A stretch of DNA of 64,000 nucleotides, taken from the NCBI GenBank assembly GCA_965231925.1, contig OZ246894.1, forward strand, positions 4,464,001 to 4,528,000, read 5' to 3'. A program made the position numbers and the translations under genes. The stretch is from Poriferisodalis sp965231925 (lineage in GTDB: Bacteria; Actinomycetota; Acidimicrobiia; Acidimicrobiales; Poriferisodalaceae). Below, one piece after another: positions 53,036 through 60,802 of this stretch (position 1 is the first letter of the stretch; each line of letters opens with the position of its first letter). The notes beneath the pieces were generated by a model that was given only the letters and a program-made list of their open reading frames with translations, had not been told where the DNA came from and searched no databases.

Positions 53036-53540
53036 AGCGGCCCGCAGCCGTCGAGGACCGCAGCGAGGCGGGACACTGGGAAGGCGACCTGATCATCGGG
53101 GCGGCCAACCGCAGCGCCGCTGCCACCCTGGTGGAGCGCGTCAGCCGCCACGCCTTGGTCGTCGCATTGCCCCACGGCTACACAGCGCCCGACGTCGCCG
53201 CCGCGGTCACCGACGCGTTGGCCCGCCAGCCGGCCCATCTCGTGTGCTCGTTGACCTGGGACCAAGGACGCGAGACGGCCCGCTGGGCCGACATCGAAAC
53301 GGCACTCGGCATCGAGGTGTTCTTCTGCGAACCCCACAGCCCAACCCAACGCGGCACCAACGAGCAGACCAACGGGTTGCTGCGACGCTGGCTGCCCAAA
53401 GGAACACCGCTGGACCTCAGCCCGCTGCGACTCGCCGTCATCGAGGACAACCTCAACTGGATGCCCCGCCGACTCCACAACTGGCAATCAGCCGCCGACA
53501 TCCACACTCAACTCACTCGCAACCACCAATAGAGCCTGCC
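53036..53540 (+). mobile_element. 5'-truncated IS30-family remnant
   Basis: Homologous to the right half of the intact IS30 element (from about 36299), with most codons of the DDE domain kept: HWEGDLIIG, LTWDQGRETARW, RGTNEQTNGLL. The HTH region and left end are gone. The right terminal repeat (GGTGGTTGCGAGTGA, reversed, about 53512-53526) is present and abuts the hipA fragment. The frame is open to the left into unrelated DNA, so the transposase is not functional. Confidence 0.88.
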
Positions 53541-53800
53541 GGGGAGTCCGACAACGCGCCGTGCTTGGCTGCCCAGCGGCTGCGGACCATGTCGTTGCCG
53601 GGCAAGACGCCGTCGAGCCAGCCGCTGACGCTTTGCCCCTCAGCGACCGGCTCGCTGAGGGGCAGTGACAGCGACAGCGGGGCCGCGGCTGGGTCGGCAG
53701 CGTAAGCGGCGTCGTAGCTGAGGCGCAGCCGGCGGCGGAATCGGTCGATGACGCCGGCGTGTCGGCCGGCGATGAGAACGGCGAGGGGTTCGGGTGGCAC
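53541..53800 (-). pseudogene. hipA: hipA toxin kinase, N-terminal fragment cut by IS30 remnant
   Basis: GTG at 53800 opens VPPEPLAVLIAGRHAGVIDR, the HipA N-terminal (Couple_hipA) domain with LSLPLSEPVAEGQSVSGWLD and GVLPGND. After about 87 residues the frame runs into the IS end and stops at SIGGCE. The kinase body is absent, so no toxin activity is expected. It follows hipB after 13 bases. Confidence 0.85.
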
Positions 53801-53813
53801 GGCCGAAGTCGCG

Positions 53814-54110
53814 TCAGTCGTCGGGCTGTGCTGTGTGGGCGGCGAGGACTGCGTCGATGGCGGTGACCGGGCGGGCGTGGACGGCGAGCGAGAGCCCCAG
53901 CGCGGCGAGCACTGCTGTGACGCGGTCGAAACCGCCAGGTGTGCGGCCGGTTTCGAAGTCGCTGAGCCATTGCACTGAAACGCCGGCCCGGCCGGCGACG
54001 TCAGCTTGGGTCATCTCCAGGCTGCGGCGGCAGTTGCGCAACGTGCGTGCGAGGCGACGCGGCGTGCGGATGTTGAAGTCGATGAGCTCTGCGGGTGTCG
54101 GGTCGGTCAT
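53814..54110 (-). CDS. hipB: HipB-like antitoxin (HTH-XRE)
   Basis: 98 aa from ATG 54110. Xre HTH: LARTLRNCRRSLEMTQADVAGRAGVSVQWLSDFETGR (in part), then a HipB-type C-terminal strand LAALGLSLAVHARP. Normally binds HipA and represses the operon; its toxin partner is truncated here, so it may persist as a plain regulator. An inverted repeat lies 60 bases upstream. Confidence 0.85.
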   Translation of the reverse strand: MTDPTPAELIDFNIRTPRRLARTLRNCRRSLEMTQADVAGRAGVSVQWLSDFETGRTPGGFDRVTAVLAALGLSLAVHARPVTAIDAVLAAHTAQPDD

Positions 54111-54170
54111 GGCACAGCATTTCGTGAGAAGCGGCAATCCATCGCAAGTTCCTTGGAATACAGCTAGTGG

Positions 54171-54200
54171 CGGTATCTTGGATCATGGGCAAGAATACCG
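54171..54200. promoter_or_regulatory. Inverted repeat upstream of hipB
   Basis: CGGTATCTTG (54171-54180) and CAAGAATACCG (54190-54200) are near-perfect inverted arms in an AT-rich stretch (54150-54260), the kind of operator HipB proteins bind. The region separates hipB (minus) and dut (plus). No larger gene is visible in 54111-54341. Confidence 0.45.
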
Positions 54201-54341
54201 ATATATCCGAAATAGCGCTGCAGCAGGCCGCTTTATGTGATATGGCGCAAGAAAGCAAATGCGTCTTCTTCGCGGTTCCGGCGTTGGTGAGGCTGTCCGC
54301 CCGGTCGATCACCGGCCTGCGACGATCATGGCCCGCCTACA

Positions 54342-54788
54342 GTGCTCGCCGTGGTGGCTGTTCCGATTCGGCGCCTTGATCCGGGCCTTCCGTTGCCGGC
54401 CTACGCGAAGCCCGGCGACGCGGGATGCGACCTGCTGGCCGCCGAGGCGGCCACGCTCGCCGCAGCCGGCGGCCGGGCCATGGTGCCAACGGGCATCGCC
54501 GTCGCGATCCCACCTGGCTATGCGGGCTTTGTGCAGCCTCGCAGCGGGCTGGCGTTGCGGCACGGTGTGACCTGCGTGAACTCACCCGGGTTGATCGACA
54601 GCGGCTACCGGGATGAGCTGCGGGTGCTGCTGCTGAATACCGACCCGACCGAGCCCTACGAGATCCAACGCGGCGACCGCATCGCCCAGCTGGTCATCCA
54701 GCGTGTCTCCCAGGCCGAGTGGGACGAGGTGGATGCGCTCGGCGAGACCGAGCGGGGCCTCGGGGGATTCGGGCACTCCGGTCGCTGA
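54342..54788 (+). CDS. dut: dUTP diphosphatase
   Basis: 148 aa from GTG 54342 (GTG at 54354 also possible). Trimeric dUTPase motifs: KPGDAGCDLLA (I), PRSGLALRHG (II), GLIDSGYRDEL (III), RGDRIAQLVI (IV) and the C-terminal arm ERGLGGFGHSG (V). Hydrolyses dUTP to dUMP. Probably a core gene lying among the accessory genes. Confidence 0.95.
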   Translation: MLAVVAVPIRRLDPGLPLPAYAKPGDAGCDLLAAEAATLAAAGGRAMVPTGIAVAIPPGYAGFVQPRSGLALRHGVTCVNSPGLIDSGYRDELRVLLLNTDPTEPYEIQRGDRIAQLVIQRVSQAEWDEVDALGETERGLGGFGHSGR

Positions 54789-54959
54789 GCGCGTGCGATC
54801 ATCCCGACTCGGCCCGCCACTGGACCGTTCGCGAGCTTGGCCGGAATGCGACCGCTACTGGTGGCTGCTCGTGCCCGAAGGCGCCACTACATGGGTTCCA
54901 TCACGCGACTCGGCCAAACGCACCGTGCAAATCGCAGCGCTGCGATGGACGGACTTCTT

Positions 54960-55493
54960 TTACGGCTGAGCGGCGCCCGGCTGCGGAACCCACCACTGGT
55001 CGATCTGCTGCTGAGACACGACATGCGCTGTGCGTTCACGAGGGAACCAAGCAAGTTCGCGGTTGCCTCCTGGTGCCGCTGATTTGCAGTCGACTCCGTC
55101 CAGTTGGGCATCGAAAGCGGCCTGGCCGATGGGCTGGCACTGCTCGTGTGGGACTGTTTCGCCGTTGGCATCGAGCGGATAGGTGGTCGGCAATCCGAGC
55201 GCTTGGATCCCTTGGGGTGTGAACGCGTCGGCGGCGGTCCCCTCCGGCAGGCCAACTTCGATGATCACCGGCGCCGTTTGCGGGTCCAGGAAGCCTGCGA
55301 AAGGCTGGATGTCGATCTTGCGCCGGATATTTGCTTGGGCGGTATGCCGGTCGTGGTTGAGATACAGGCACGGCATCCCGGGCGGATTCCATCGCTGCCC
55401 GTTCCCGCGAGCAGCGTGCGACGCGTCGACCGGGTCGTCCCACTCCGGGTCAACAACGCGAAAGTATGTGCCTCGGATCTCTGCCGTTTGCAT
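54960..55493 (-). CDS. RES-domain toxin (NAD+-targeting family)
   Basis: 177 aa from ATG 55493, two bases after the antitoxin stop. RES fold: TYFRVVDPEWDDPVDAS, GQRWNPPGMPCLYLNHD, then TAQANIRRKI, VGLPEGTAAD and AWFPRERTAHVVS. In the family the segment after LYL usually reads TALAE, with the conserved Glu; here it reads TAQAN. Toxins of this family degrade NAD+ as part of RES-Xre systems. Possible loss of activity by the Glu-to-Asn change. Confidence 0.75.
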   Translation of the reverse strand: MQTAEIRGTYFRVVDPEWDDPVDASHAARGNGQRWNPPGMPCLYLNHDRHTAQANIRRKIDIQPFAGFLDPQTAPVIIEVGLPEGTAADAFTPQGIQALGLPTTYPLDANGETVPHEQCQPIGQAAFDAQLDGVDCKSAAPGGNRELAWFPRERTAHVVSQQQIDQWWVPQPGAAQP

Positions 55494-55495
55494 GT

Positions 55496-56278
55496 TCAGG
55501 CCACGTCGCTGAAGTCGAAGCTCCACCGGATGAGGTCCAGCAGCCATTGATGCTCGTCGTCCCCGAACACTTCCAGAATGTTGCGACCCCCATAGATGTC
55601 CGACTTCATCCGCACAGCGGCCGGCTGCGTCCCTTCGCGCAAGCGGTACTTCAAGGTGTCAGCGATCTCCGCGAGAGCGCCGATCTTGTCGAGTCGGTCG
55701 GTCGGAGGGCCTGAGACGAGCCATTTGTCGACGGCTTGGCGACTCACCCCCATCAGCTCCGCGACATCGGTGCTTGACAGGTCACAGATGGCCATCGCTC
55801 GTTTCAGCGGCCCGCCATGCGTGCGCTCAAGCTCCACACTGGCGACCGCCTTGCGCGCCCGAGCGAACTGATCCTCATCGATGTCGTCACGCGTCGTGAC
55901 GCACTCATGGGGGATGCCTCCGAAATGGCCACGCAGGCGATCCACGACAATCTTCACGAATCCCACGCCATCAGGAGTCGGGGCCATCCACAAGTACACC
56001 GGGATGTCTCGTTGCAGCAGTTGAAGGACCACTCTCGGATTCGTCTCGCTCCATGTGTCTGCAGCCACTCCCTTGCTGGGGCCGAATGGTTTCTCGGCGA
56101 GCGCTCGGATCGCGAGGTCGGCCATCTCGAAGTAGCGGTGCCAGACGGCAAGACTGCCCTCATGCACGACAAGCGGCACAAGCAGATCGAAGGCAGCTAC
56201 GACGTCAGGGAACTCCTGGGTGGCTGCCGCGGTCGCCTCATCAAGGTCGCCCTGCAGCAGCTTGTCGACATCCCACAT
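55496..56278 (-). CDS. Xre-type antitoxin of the RES system, long form
   Basis: 260 aa. The first 145 residues are an extra alpha/beta domain of unknown type. Then a HTH (LKRAMAICDLSSTDVAELMGVSRQAVDKWLVSG, in part) and a C-terminal MbcA/ParS-like segment TDRLDKIGALAEIADTLKYRL ending NILEVFGDDEHQWLLDLIRW. Position directly before the RES gene fits an antitoxin. Longer than typical Xre antitoxins of about 150 aa. Confidence 0.75.
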   Translation of the reverse strand: MWDVDKLLQGDLDEATAAATQEFPDVVAAFDLLVPLVVHEGSLAVWHRYFEMADLAIRALAEKPFGPSKGVAADTWSETNPRVVLQLLQRDIPVYLWMAPTPDGVGFVKIVVDRLRGHFGGIPHECVTTRDDIDEDQFARARKAVASVELERTHGGPLKRAMAICDLSSTDVAELMGVSRQAVDKWLVSGPPTDRLDKIGALAEIADTLKYRLREGTQPAAVRMKSDIYGGRNILEVFGDDEHQWLLDLIRWSFDFSDVA

Positions 56279-56470
56279 GACGACACGCTAACCGAGCCAG
56301 CCCTCATTGCAAGCTCATTCAGTTGCTCACAGGTTGCGACGAATGCCATTGGTCTCTGCCGGCGCTGGTGGTCGAAGGCGCCCCGGCCCGTCACACCCAG
56401 AGTCACACCCGGGCCCGAACTGCTGACCACGACATCATGGCTGTTACACCCCATCGGTAGCCATGACGGC

Positions 56471-56761
56471 ATGACGACGAAGCCGCCGACACAGCAACCG
56501 ATGACCTTGTTCGACGCCTCGCAGTTCGAGTTCGAGGCCGACTGCACTGCCAAAACGCCGGCTCGGCCGACGCTCCAGGGGTCCCGAGCCAGCGGCTTTG
56601 CTGTCGCAGGCTCCGCCCGGAGGGTCGCAAGTGCCGAGGCGACCCAAGCCCGCAGGCGCCGCGCTCGGGCGCGGCTGGCGAAACGTCGCTACCTCGCCGA
56701 CACCGACGGCTACGAGCGCATCGAGCAGACTCGCCGGGCGCTGCACCTGGTGGCCGACTAA
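56471..56761 (+). CDS. Small Arg-rich hypothetical protein
   Basis: 96 aa from ATG 56471; strongly GC-biased third positions support coding. N-terminal MTLFDASQFEFEADC, then a basic helical part (QARRRRARARLAKRRYLADT) and a C-terminal helix. The stop overlaps the end of the convergent channel gene by three or four bases. No family recognised; perhaps nucleic-acid binding. Confidence 0.5.
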   Translation: MTTKPPTQQPMTLFDASQFEFEADCTAKTPARPTLQGSRASGFAVAGSARRVASAEATQARRRRARARLAKRRYLADTDGYERIEQTRRALHLVAD

Positions 56762-57573
56762 TGCTCGCCGTCTTCGGCCGCCTCCTGGTGCAAGGCAGCC
56801 GCGGCCATGTGCGCTCCGCCGATCAGGTGGGGGTTGATGACGCGATCGGCGCCTGCTTGCTGCAGTTTCGGCAGCGCGTCCGCCGAGTTTGCTCTCGCCA
56901 CTATGAACAGATGCGGGCACAGCGCGCGAGCGCTCAAGGACACGTAGAGATTGTCGACATCGGAGTCCATCGCCAGCACCAGCGAATCGGCCCGCTCGAT
57001 GCCGGCGTTGCGCAGCGTTGCGTCGTCGGTGGCGTTGCCGAGCACCATGAAGCGATCGTCAGCGCCCACGTCGGGGTCGCGGTCGATGACCACCACCTCG
57101 GTGCCGGCGTCGGCCATGACCGCGGCGATAGCCCGGCCGACCTGGCCGTAACCGCAGATGACCGAGTGACCGGACAGGTTGTCAATAGAACGCTGCATGC
57201 GTCGCCTCCTGACATGATCGTCGAGCCGCCCCTCGAACAGCATCTCGATGACAACGCCGATGGTGTAGAGCGAAGTGCCGGTGCCGAGCAGGATGAGCAC
57301 GATCGTGAAGAGCTGGTAGCGACCTCCCACGTCCTCGGGGTCGCCGTAGCCGACGGTCGAGACTGTGATGACGGTCTGGTACAACGCGTCGAGCACATCG
57401 AGGCCGAGCAGCACATAGCCCGTCGTGCCAGCCACCAAGATGGCCAGCAGCACCGTGAGGCCGGCAACGAGCCGCTCGACAGGTTCAAGCCCTCCCGAGA
57501 CGAGGCGCCGTCTTGATTCGCTTCGGGTTCGCGAACGGCGGCGCGACCGTCGTCGTCGCAGCACGCCTTTCAT
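56758..57573 (-). CDS. Potassium channel protein with RCK (TrkA-N) domain
   Basis: 271 aa from ATG 57573 (GTG 57582 also possible). Two-helix pore: helix 1 VERLVAGLTVLLAILVAGTTG (in part), filter TVSTVGYGD, helix 2 TIVLILLGTGTSLYTIGVVI. Then a Rossmann RCK domain HSVICGYGQVGRAIAAVM, FMVLGNATDDATLRNAGI, ending after the N-lobe without a TrkA-C domain. A very basic N-terminus precedes the first helix. Cytoplasmic RCK domain gates K+ flow by NAD(H) or ions. Confidence 0.9.
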   Translation of the reverse strand: MKGVLRRRRSRRRSRTRSESRRRLVSGGLEPVERLVAGLTVLLAILVAGTTGYVLLGLDVLDALYQTVITVSTVGYGDPEDVGGRYQLFTIVLILLGTGTSLYTIGVVIEMLFEGRLDDHVRRRRMQRSIDNLSGHSVICGYGQVGRAIAAVMADAGTEVVVIDRDPDVGADDRFMVLGNATDDATLRNAGIERADSLVLAMDSDVDNLYVSLSARALCPHLFIVARANSADALPKLQQAGADRVINPHLIGGAHMAAAALHQEAAEDGEH

Positions 57574-57616
57574 CGTTCGCACGCTATTGCGGTCGACGGC
57601 CCAGGTCGTGCCTACG

Positions 57617-58216
57617 ATGCAGCCCGTGATGGTGTGGCTGGATCTGGAGATGACCGGGCTCGATCATCGGCGCCATCGAATCGTGGAGATCGCGACCGTG
57701 ATCACCGACGATGCACTCGACGTGATCGCCACGGGTCCGTCGTTGGTTATGGGGGCGTCACAGGCCGATCTCGATGCGATGGATCCCGAAGTCCACACGA
57801 TGCACACCAAGACCGGGCTGCTCGGCGAGATCGGGGCGTCGCAGATCACCGTGGCCGAGGCAGCCGAGCGCACGCTTGCGTTCGTGACTGAACACATCCC
57901 CGAGCCGCGCACGGCGCCGCTGTGCGGGAACTCGATCGGTACCGACCGTCGCTTCTTGGACCAGTACATGCCGGCGCTGGAAGAGCACTTGCACTACCGG
58001 GTGGTCGACGTGTCATCGGTCAAGGAGCTCGCCAAGCGTTGGCGACCCGAGATCGCTGAGGCGTGGGCTGAACAGAGCCGATCCCGGGCGGGCACCACCA
58101 AGCATCGAGCCCTCGACGACGTGCTCCAGAGCATCAACGAACTGCGCTTCTACCGGGAGCGATGGCTGAACACGGAACCCGCCGATGCCCGCGCCTCCTC
58201 GGCTGGGGATTCCTGA
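57617..58216 (+). CDS. orn: Oligoribonuclease
   Basis: 199 aa from ATG 57617 (MQPVMVWLDLEMTGL). DEDDh exonuclease: WLDLEMTGLDHRRHRIVEIA (first Asp/Glu), LCGNSIGTDRRFLDQYMP, VDVSSVKELAKRW and the late His-Asp in KHRALDDVLQSI. Degrades short RNA oligomers. Convergent with nothing; separate from the channel gene by 43 bases. Confidence 0.95.
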   Translation: MQPVMVWLDLEMTGLDHRRHRIVEIATVITDDALDVIATGPSLVMGASQADLDAMDPEVHTMHTKTGLLGEIGASQITVAEAAERTLAFVTEHIPEPRTAPLCGNSIGTDRRFLDQYMPALEEHLHYRVVDVSSVKELAKRWRPEIAEAWAEQSRSRAGTTKHRALDDVLQSINELRFYRERWLNTEPADARASSAGDS

Positions 58217-58269
58217 CACAGAATCGAACGCTCTTTAGAAGTTGATGGCCGTTCGCTAGCCTGCACCCC

Positions 58270-59358
58270 GTGTCACGCCCGACGCGCGAGGAGCAGATGC
58301 CGCCCGACGGCAAGGTCACTGAGCTCGCGCCGGACGTGCGCCGGCTGCAGCTGCCGATGTCGATGCCAGGTCTCGGGCACGTGAACTGCTACATCCTCGA
58401 CGACGACCGCGGCGCAGCGCTTGTCGATCCCGGCCTGCCGGGCCCGGCCAACTGGAAGGCGCTCATGGCAGGGCTGGCACAAGCTGAGGTGCCGCCCGAG
58501 CGGGTCCACTCGATCATCGTCACCCACAGCCACCCGGATCACTTCGGGGCGGCGGGACGCTTCGTCCGTGAGTTCGGTGCCGACTTGGTGACCCATCGCC
58601 GATTCCGGTTGTGGTGGGACACCGCGGACGAGGACGAGGAAGCTCTCGAACCGGTGTCGTCCGACGGCGAGAACAACGAGCTTGTCGCCGATCCGGTGCA
58701 CAGCGGACGCGACACCGGACCAGGCGGCCCTACGCCATGGGGCGGCCAGCGTTACAAGATGCCAATCCGGGCGAAACTCGGCTATTGGGCGATGCGCAAT
58801 GGGTGGGGCGGCCGCTGGTTCGCCACCCCGCACCCCACGCACCACGTCGAAGATGCCGACCGGATCAAGCTGGCGCGGCGTGAGTTCGTGGCGGTCCACA
58901 CCCCGGGTCACACCATCGACCACCTGTGCCTGTTCGATCCCGAGGGCGGCTTGATGATCTGCGGCGACCACGTGCTGCCGACGATTACGCCGCACATCTC
59001 GGGCATCACGACGGCACGCGACCCGCTCAAGGATTTCTTCTCCAGTCTTGATCGGGTCGCCAGCTTTGACGGCGTGACGATGGGTCTGCCGGCTCACGGC
59101 CAGCCGTTCACCGACCTGTCTGGCCGGGTCGAAGACATCAAGCGTCACCACAACGAACGCCTGGACCTGCTCCGTTCGTCGTCGGACCGGCTCGGTCGCG
59201 CACCCGTGCAGGACTACATGAAGGAATTGTTCAAGGAACGTTCGTGGGGTCCGATGGCGGAGTCCGAGACCTTTGCCCATCTCGAGCATCTGCGCTACAT
59301 CGGCGAGGTCGACGTCTCCCGGCGACCCGATGACGTCCTCGAGTACGAGTTCGACTGA
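58270..59358 (+). CDS. Metallo-beta-lactamase-fold hydrolase
   Basis: 362 aa from GTG 58270. Zinc motif THSHPDHFGAAGRF (HxHxDH), second-site residues in HTPGHTIDHLCLFD and GDHVLPTITPHISG. A large insert (about 110-210) with WGGQRYKMPIRAK sits between the first motif and the second. The C-terminal helical part (EDIKRHHNERLDLLRSSSDR) is typical of LACTB2-like or glyoxalase-II-like proteins. Substrate unknown. Confidence 0.8.
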   Translation: MSRPTREEQMPPDGKVTELAPDVRRLQLPMSMPGLGHVNCYILDDDRGAALVDPGLPGPANWKALMAGLAQAEVPPERVHSIIVTHSHPDHFGAAGRFVREFGADLVTHRRFRLWWDTADEDEEALEPVSSDGENNELVADPVHSGRDTGPGGPTPWGGQRYKMPIRAKLGYWAMRNGWGGRWFATPHPTHHVEDADRIKLARREFVAVHTPGHTIDHLCLFDPEGGLMICGDHVLPTITPHISGITTARDPLKDFFSSLDRVASFDGVTMGLPAHGQPFTDLSGRVEDIKRHHNERLDLLRSSSDRLGRAPVQDYMKELFKERSWGPMAESETFAHLEHLRYIGEVDVSRRPDDVLEYEFD

Positions 59359-60052
59359 AGCCCCCCCCCCCTCAGTTCGCAGCATCCGGAGCAGATGCCA
59401 TAGCTGCGCAGGCAGCAGAAGACTCTGCGACGTTGCGACCGGTTCCCGAGTGGATGCACCGTGAATCGTCGATGACGTCAGCAAGAAATGCGGTGCGGTG
59501 CGCATCTGTCGCCTGCCGGATCGCTGGAGCAGAGGGTTCTGCCGCCTGCACAGCGAGCGTGTCGAAAATAACTTGACACGGCCTGCCTGGAAGTGGTCCT
59601 CTTGGCGCCGCTGCGGCCTATCGTCGGGATTCCGCAGCTGGCCACTAGCCCCGACCATTCGCTCGACTGGATCTGCGATGTCCGACCTCGGCACCTGCAC
59701 CGCGGCGCGTGCCTGCGGGTATCGCGCTCGGGTGCCTGCGCCTGAGGGGTGCTGCCGCCGGCAGCCCGCTACGCGGTCCTGGGCGCGCGGCACGGCCATC
59801 GGCGTGCTCACGGCGATGGCTTCCACACCGACCATGTGCGGGCATTCGGCGTGCGGTCACGGCGCCAGCCCGACGGCAACCGTCAAGCGTCACCGCCTGC
59901 GGCCTTCGGAGTTTCTGATGTAGTCCACTGAGACACCAGAACTCTCCGAACGGCCGCCGGGACAACCCGGCGGCCGTTTCGCGTGTACGGCACACCCGCC
60001 GAGATCACCCCCACCACCCAGTTCGCAACCCACAAGACAGAGGAGCAAACCC
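59359..60052. promoter_or_regulatory. Long intergenic region before whiB, with C11 tract
   Basis: About 690 bases without a recognisable gene. It begins with 11 consecutive C (59361-59371) just after the hydrolase stop. The stretch 59640-59930 is open in several frames, but no translation matches a family. A strong hairpin stands at 59949-59978 and AGGAG for whiB at about 60042. The whiB promoter must be in here; long leaders are common for whiB genes. Confidence 0.5.
59949..59978 (+). terminator. Strong hairpin in the whiB upstream region
   Basis: AACGGCCGCCGGG (59949-59961) and CCCGGCGGCCGTT (59966-59978) form a perfect 13-bp stem with loop ACAA. It may end a transcript from upstream or act as an attenuator 75 bases before whiB. 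Confidence 0.6.
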
Positions 60053-60397
60053 ATGCTGGAACTCGTCATCGACAACACACCGACCCTCACCGCTGAGGGT
60101 TGGCGCGCACAGGGCCGCTGTCGCGACCTCGTGGGCACCCTGACCCCGTTGTTCTTCTCGGAGGACTTCTACGAGATCGCTCGCGCCAAGGCCATCTGCT
60201 CGGCATGCCCGGTGCTGAGCGAGTGCTTCGAGGCCGCGAAGGAGCGCCATGAACCGTGGGGCGTCTGGGGCGGCGAGCTCTTCGAGAACGGGCGGGTCTG
60301 CAGGGACAAACGCCCACGCGGCCGTCCGCCCAAACGGTCCCGGCCGCCGATGATCATCGAGGAGGTGCCCCTGCCTCCCGACCTGGTCCGCGCCTGA
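60053..60397 (+). CDS. whiB: WhiB-family iron-sulfur transcription factor
   Basis: 114 aa from ATG 60053, preceded by AGGAG. Four cluster Cys: 23, 49, 52 and 58 (GRC; ICSACPVLSEC), the turn GVWGG at 70-74, and a basic tail KRPRGRPPKRSRPP for DNA contact. Binds a [4Fe-4S] cluster and pairs with a sigma factor. Actinobacteria-specific. The stop lies inside the first of a series of hairpins. Confidence 0.95.
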   Translation: MLELVIDNTPTLTAEGWRAQGRCRDLVGTLTPLFFSEDFYEIARAKAICSACPVLSECFEAAKERHEPWGVWGGELFENGRVCRDKRPRGRPPKRSRPPMIIEEVPLPPDLVRA

Positions 60398-60594
60398 GTC
60401 TCCCCCTGCTCAGGCGCGTCCTGCGAGCGGACCCGGTCCCCCTTCGACGGGTCCCTCCGCTGGGCTTGCCGACCCCCTCCGGCAAGCCCAGCCGCCGTGG
60501 CCTGCATTGCCCCCGCAGGCCTCAACGAGACGGCCTGCTCCGGCGGACTGAGGCTGCCCGAAATGGGCGGCTGCCAGCCCCGGGGCAGGCCGTC
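60389..60594 (+). ncRNA. Array of C-rich-loop hairpins downstream of whiB
   Basis: Four hairpins in a row, each with a run of five C in the loop: stem CGCGCCTGAG (60389-60398)/60409-60418, loop TCTCCCCCTG; GGACCC (60429-60434)/60449-60454, loop with TCCCCCTT; CTGGGCTTGCCG (60460-60471)/60480-60491, loop ACCCCCTC; GGCCTGC (60499-60505)/60515-60521, loop ATTGCCCCC. A fifth, longer stem pairs 60529-60538 with 60585-60594. C-rich loops recall the actinobacterial 6C RNA, which has two such loops. Could be a small RNA or a structured whiB 3' UTR. Confidence 0.55.
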
Positions 60595-60802
60595 GAGCGG
60601 TGATGCAATGCGGCCGTGACCCAACGATGCCGCATCCATCTCACCGTCGGGGGCCTGAACTAGCGCGGTGTCCGCAAACGTTCGCGCGGTCACCAACGTC
60701 GAATTCTCTCGCAGATCAAGCGTCTTGCGCGATTCCAACCATGCGTAGGTTTGCGGACACCCCACTAGCCGCTCCTCAGAGCGCCAGTAGCCTCGCCGCT
60801 GC

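Noticed and set aside
52774..53532. A 252-aa functional transposase
   Set aside because: Only the DDE half is homologous to the intact IS30 enzyme; the first 85 residues are unrelated read-in sequence and the left IS end is absent.
54167..54379. Small plus-strand ORF between hipB and dut
   Set aside because: It overlaps the dut start, covers a likely operator, and its composition changes halfway; no support for coding.
59498..59923. Gene upstream of whiB on the plus strand
   Set aside because: Several frames are open at once, as expected in GC-rich DNA; the translation is Cys/Arg/Ser-rich, matches nothing, and has no ribosome-binding site.
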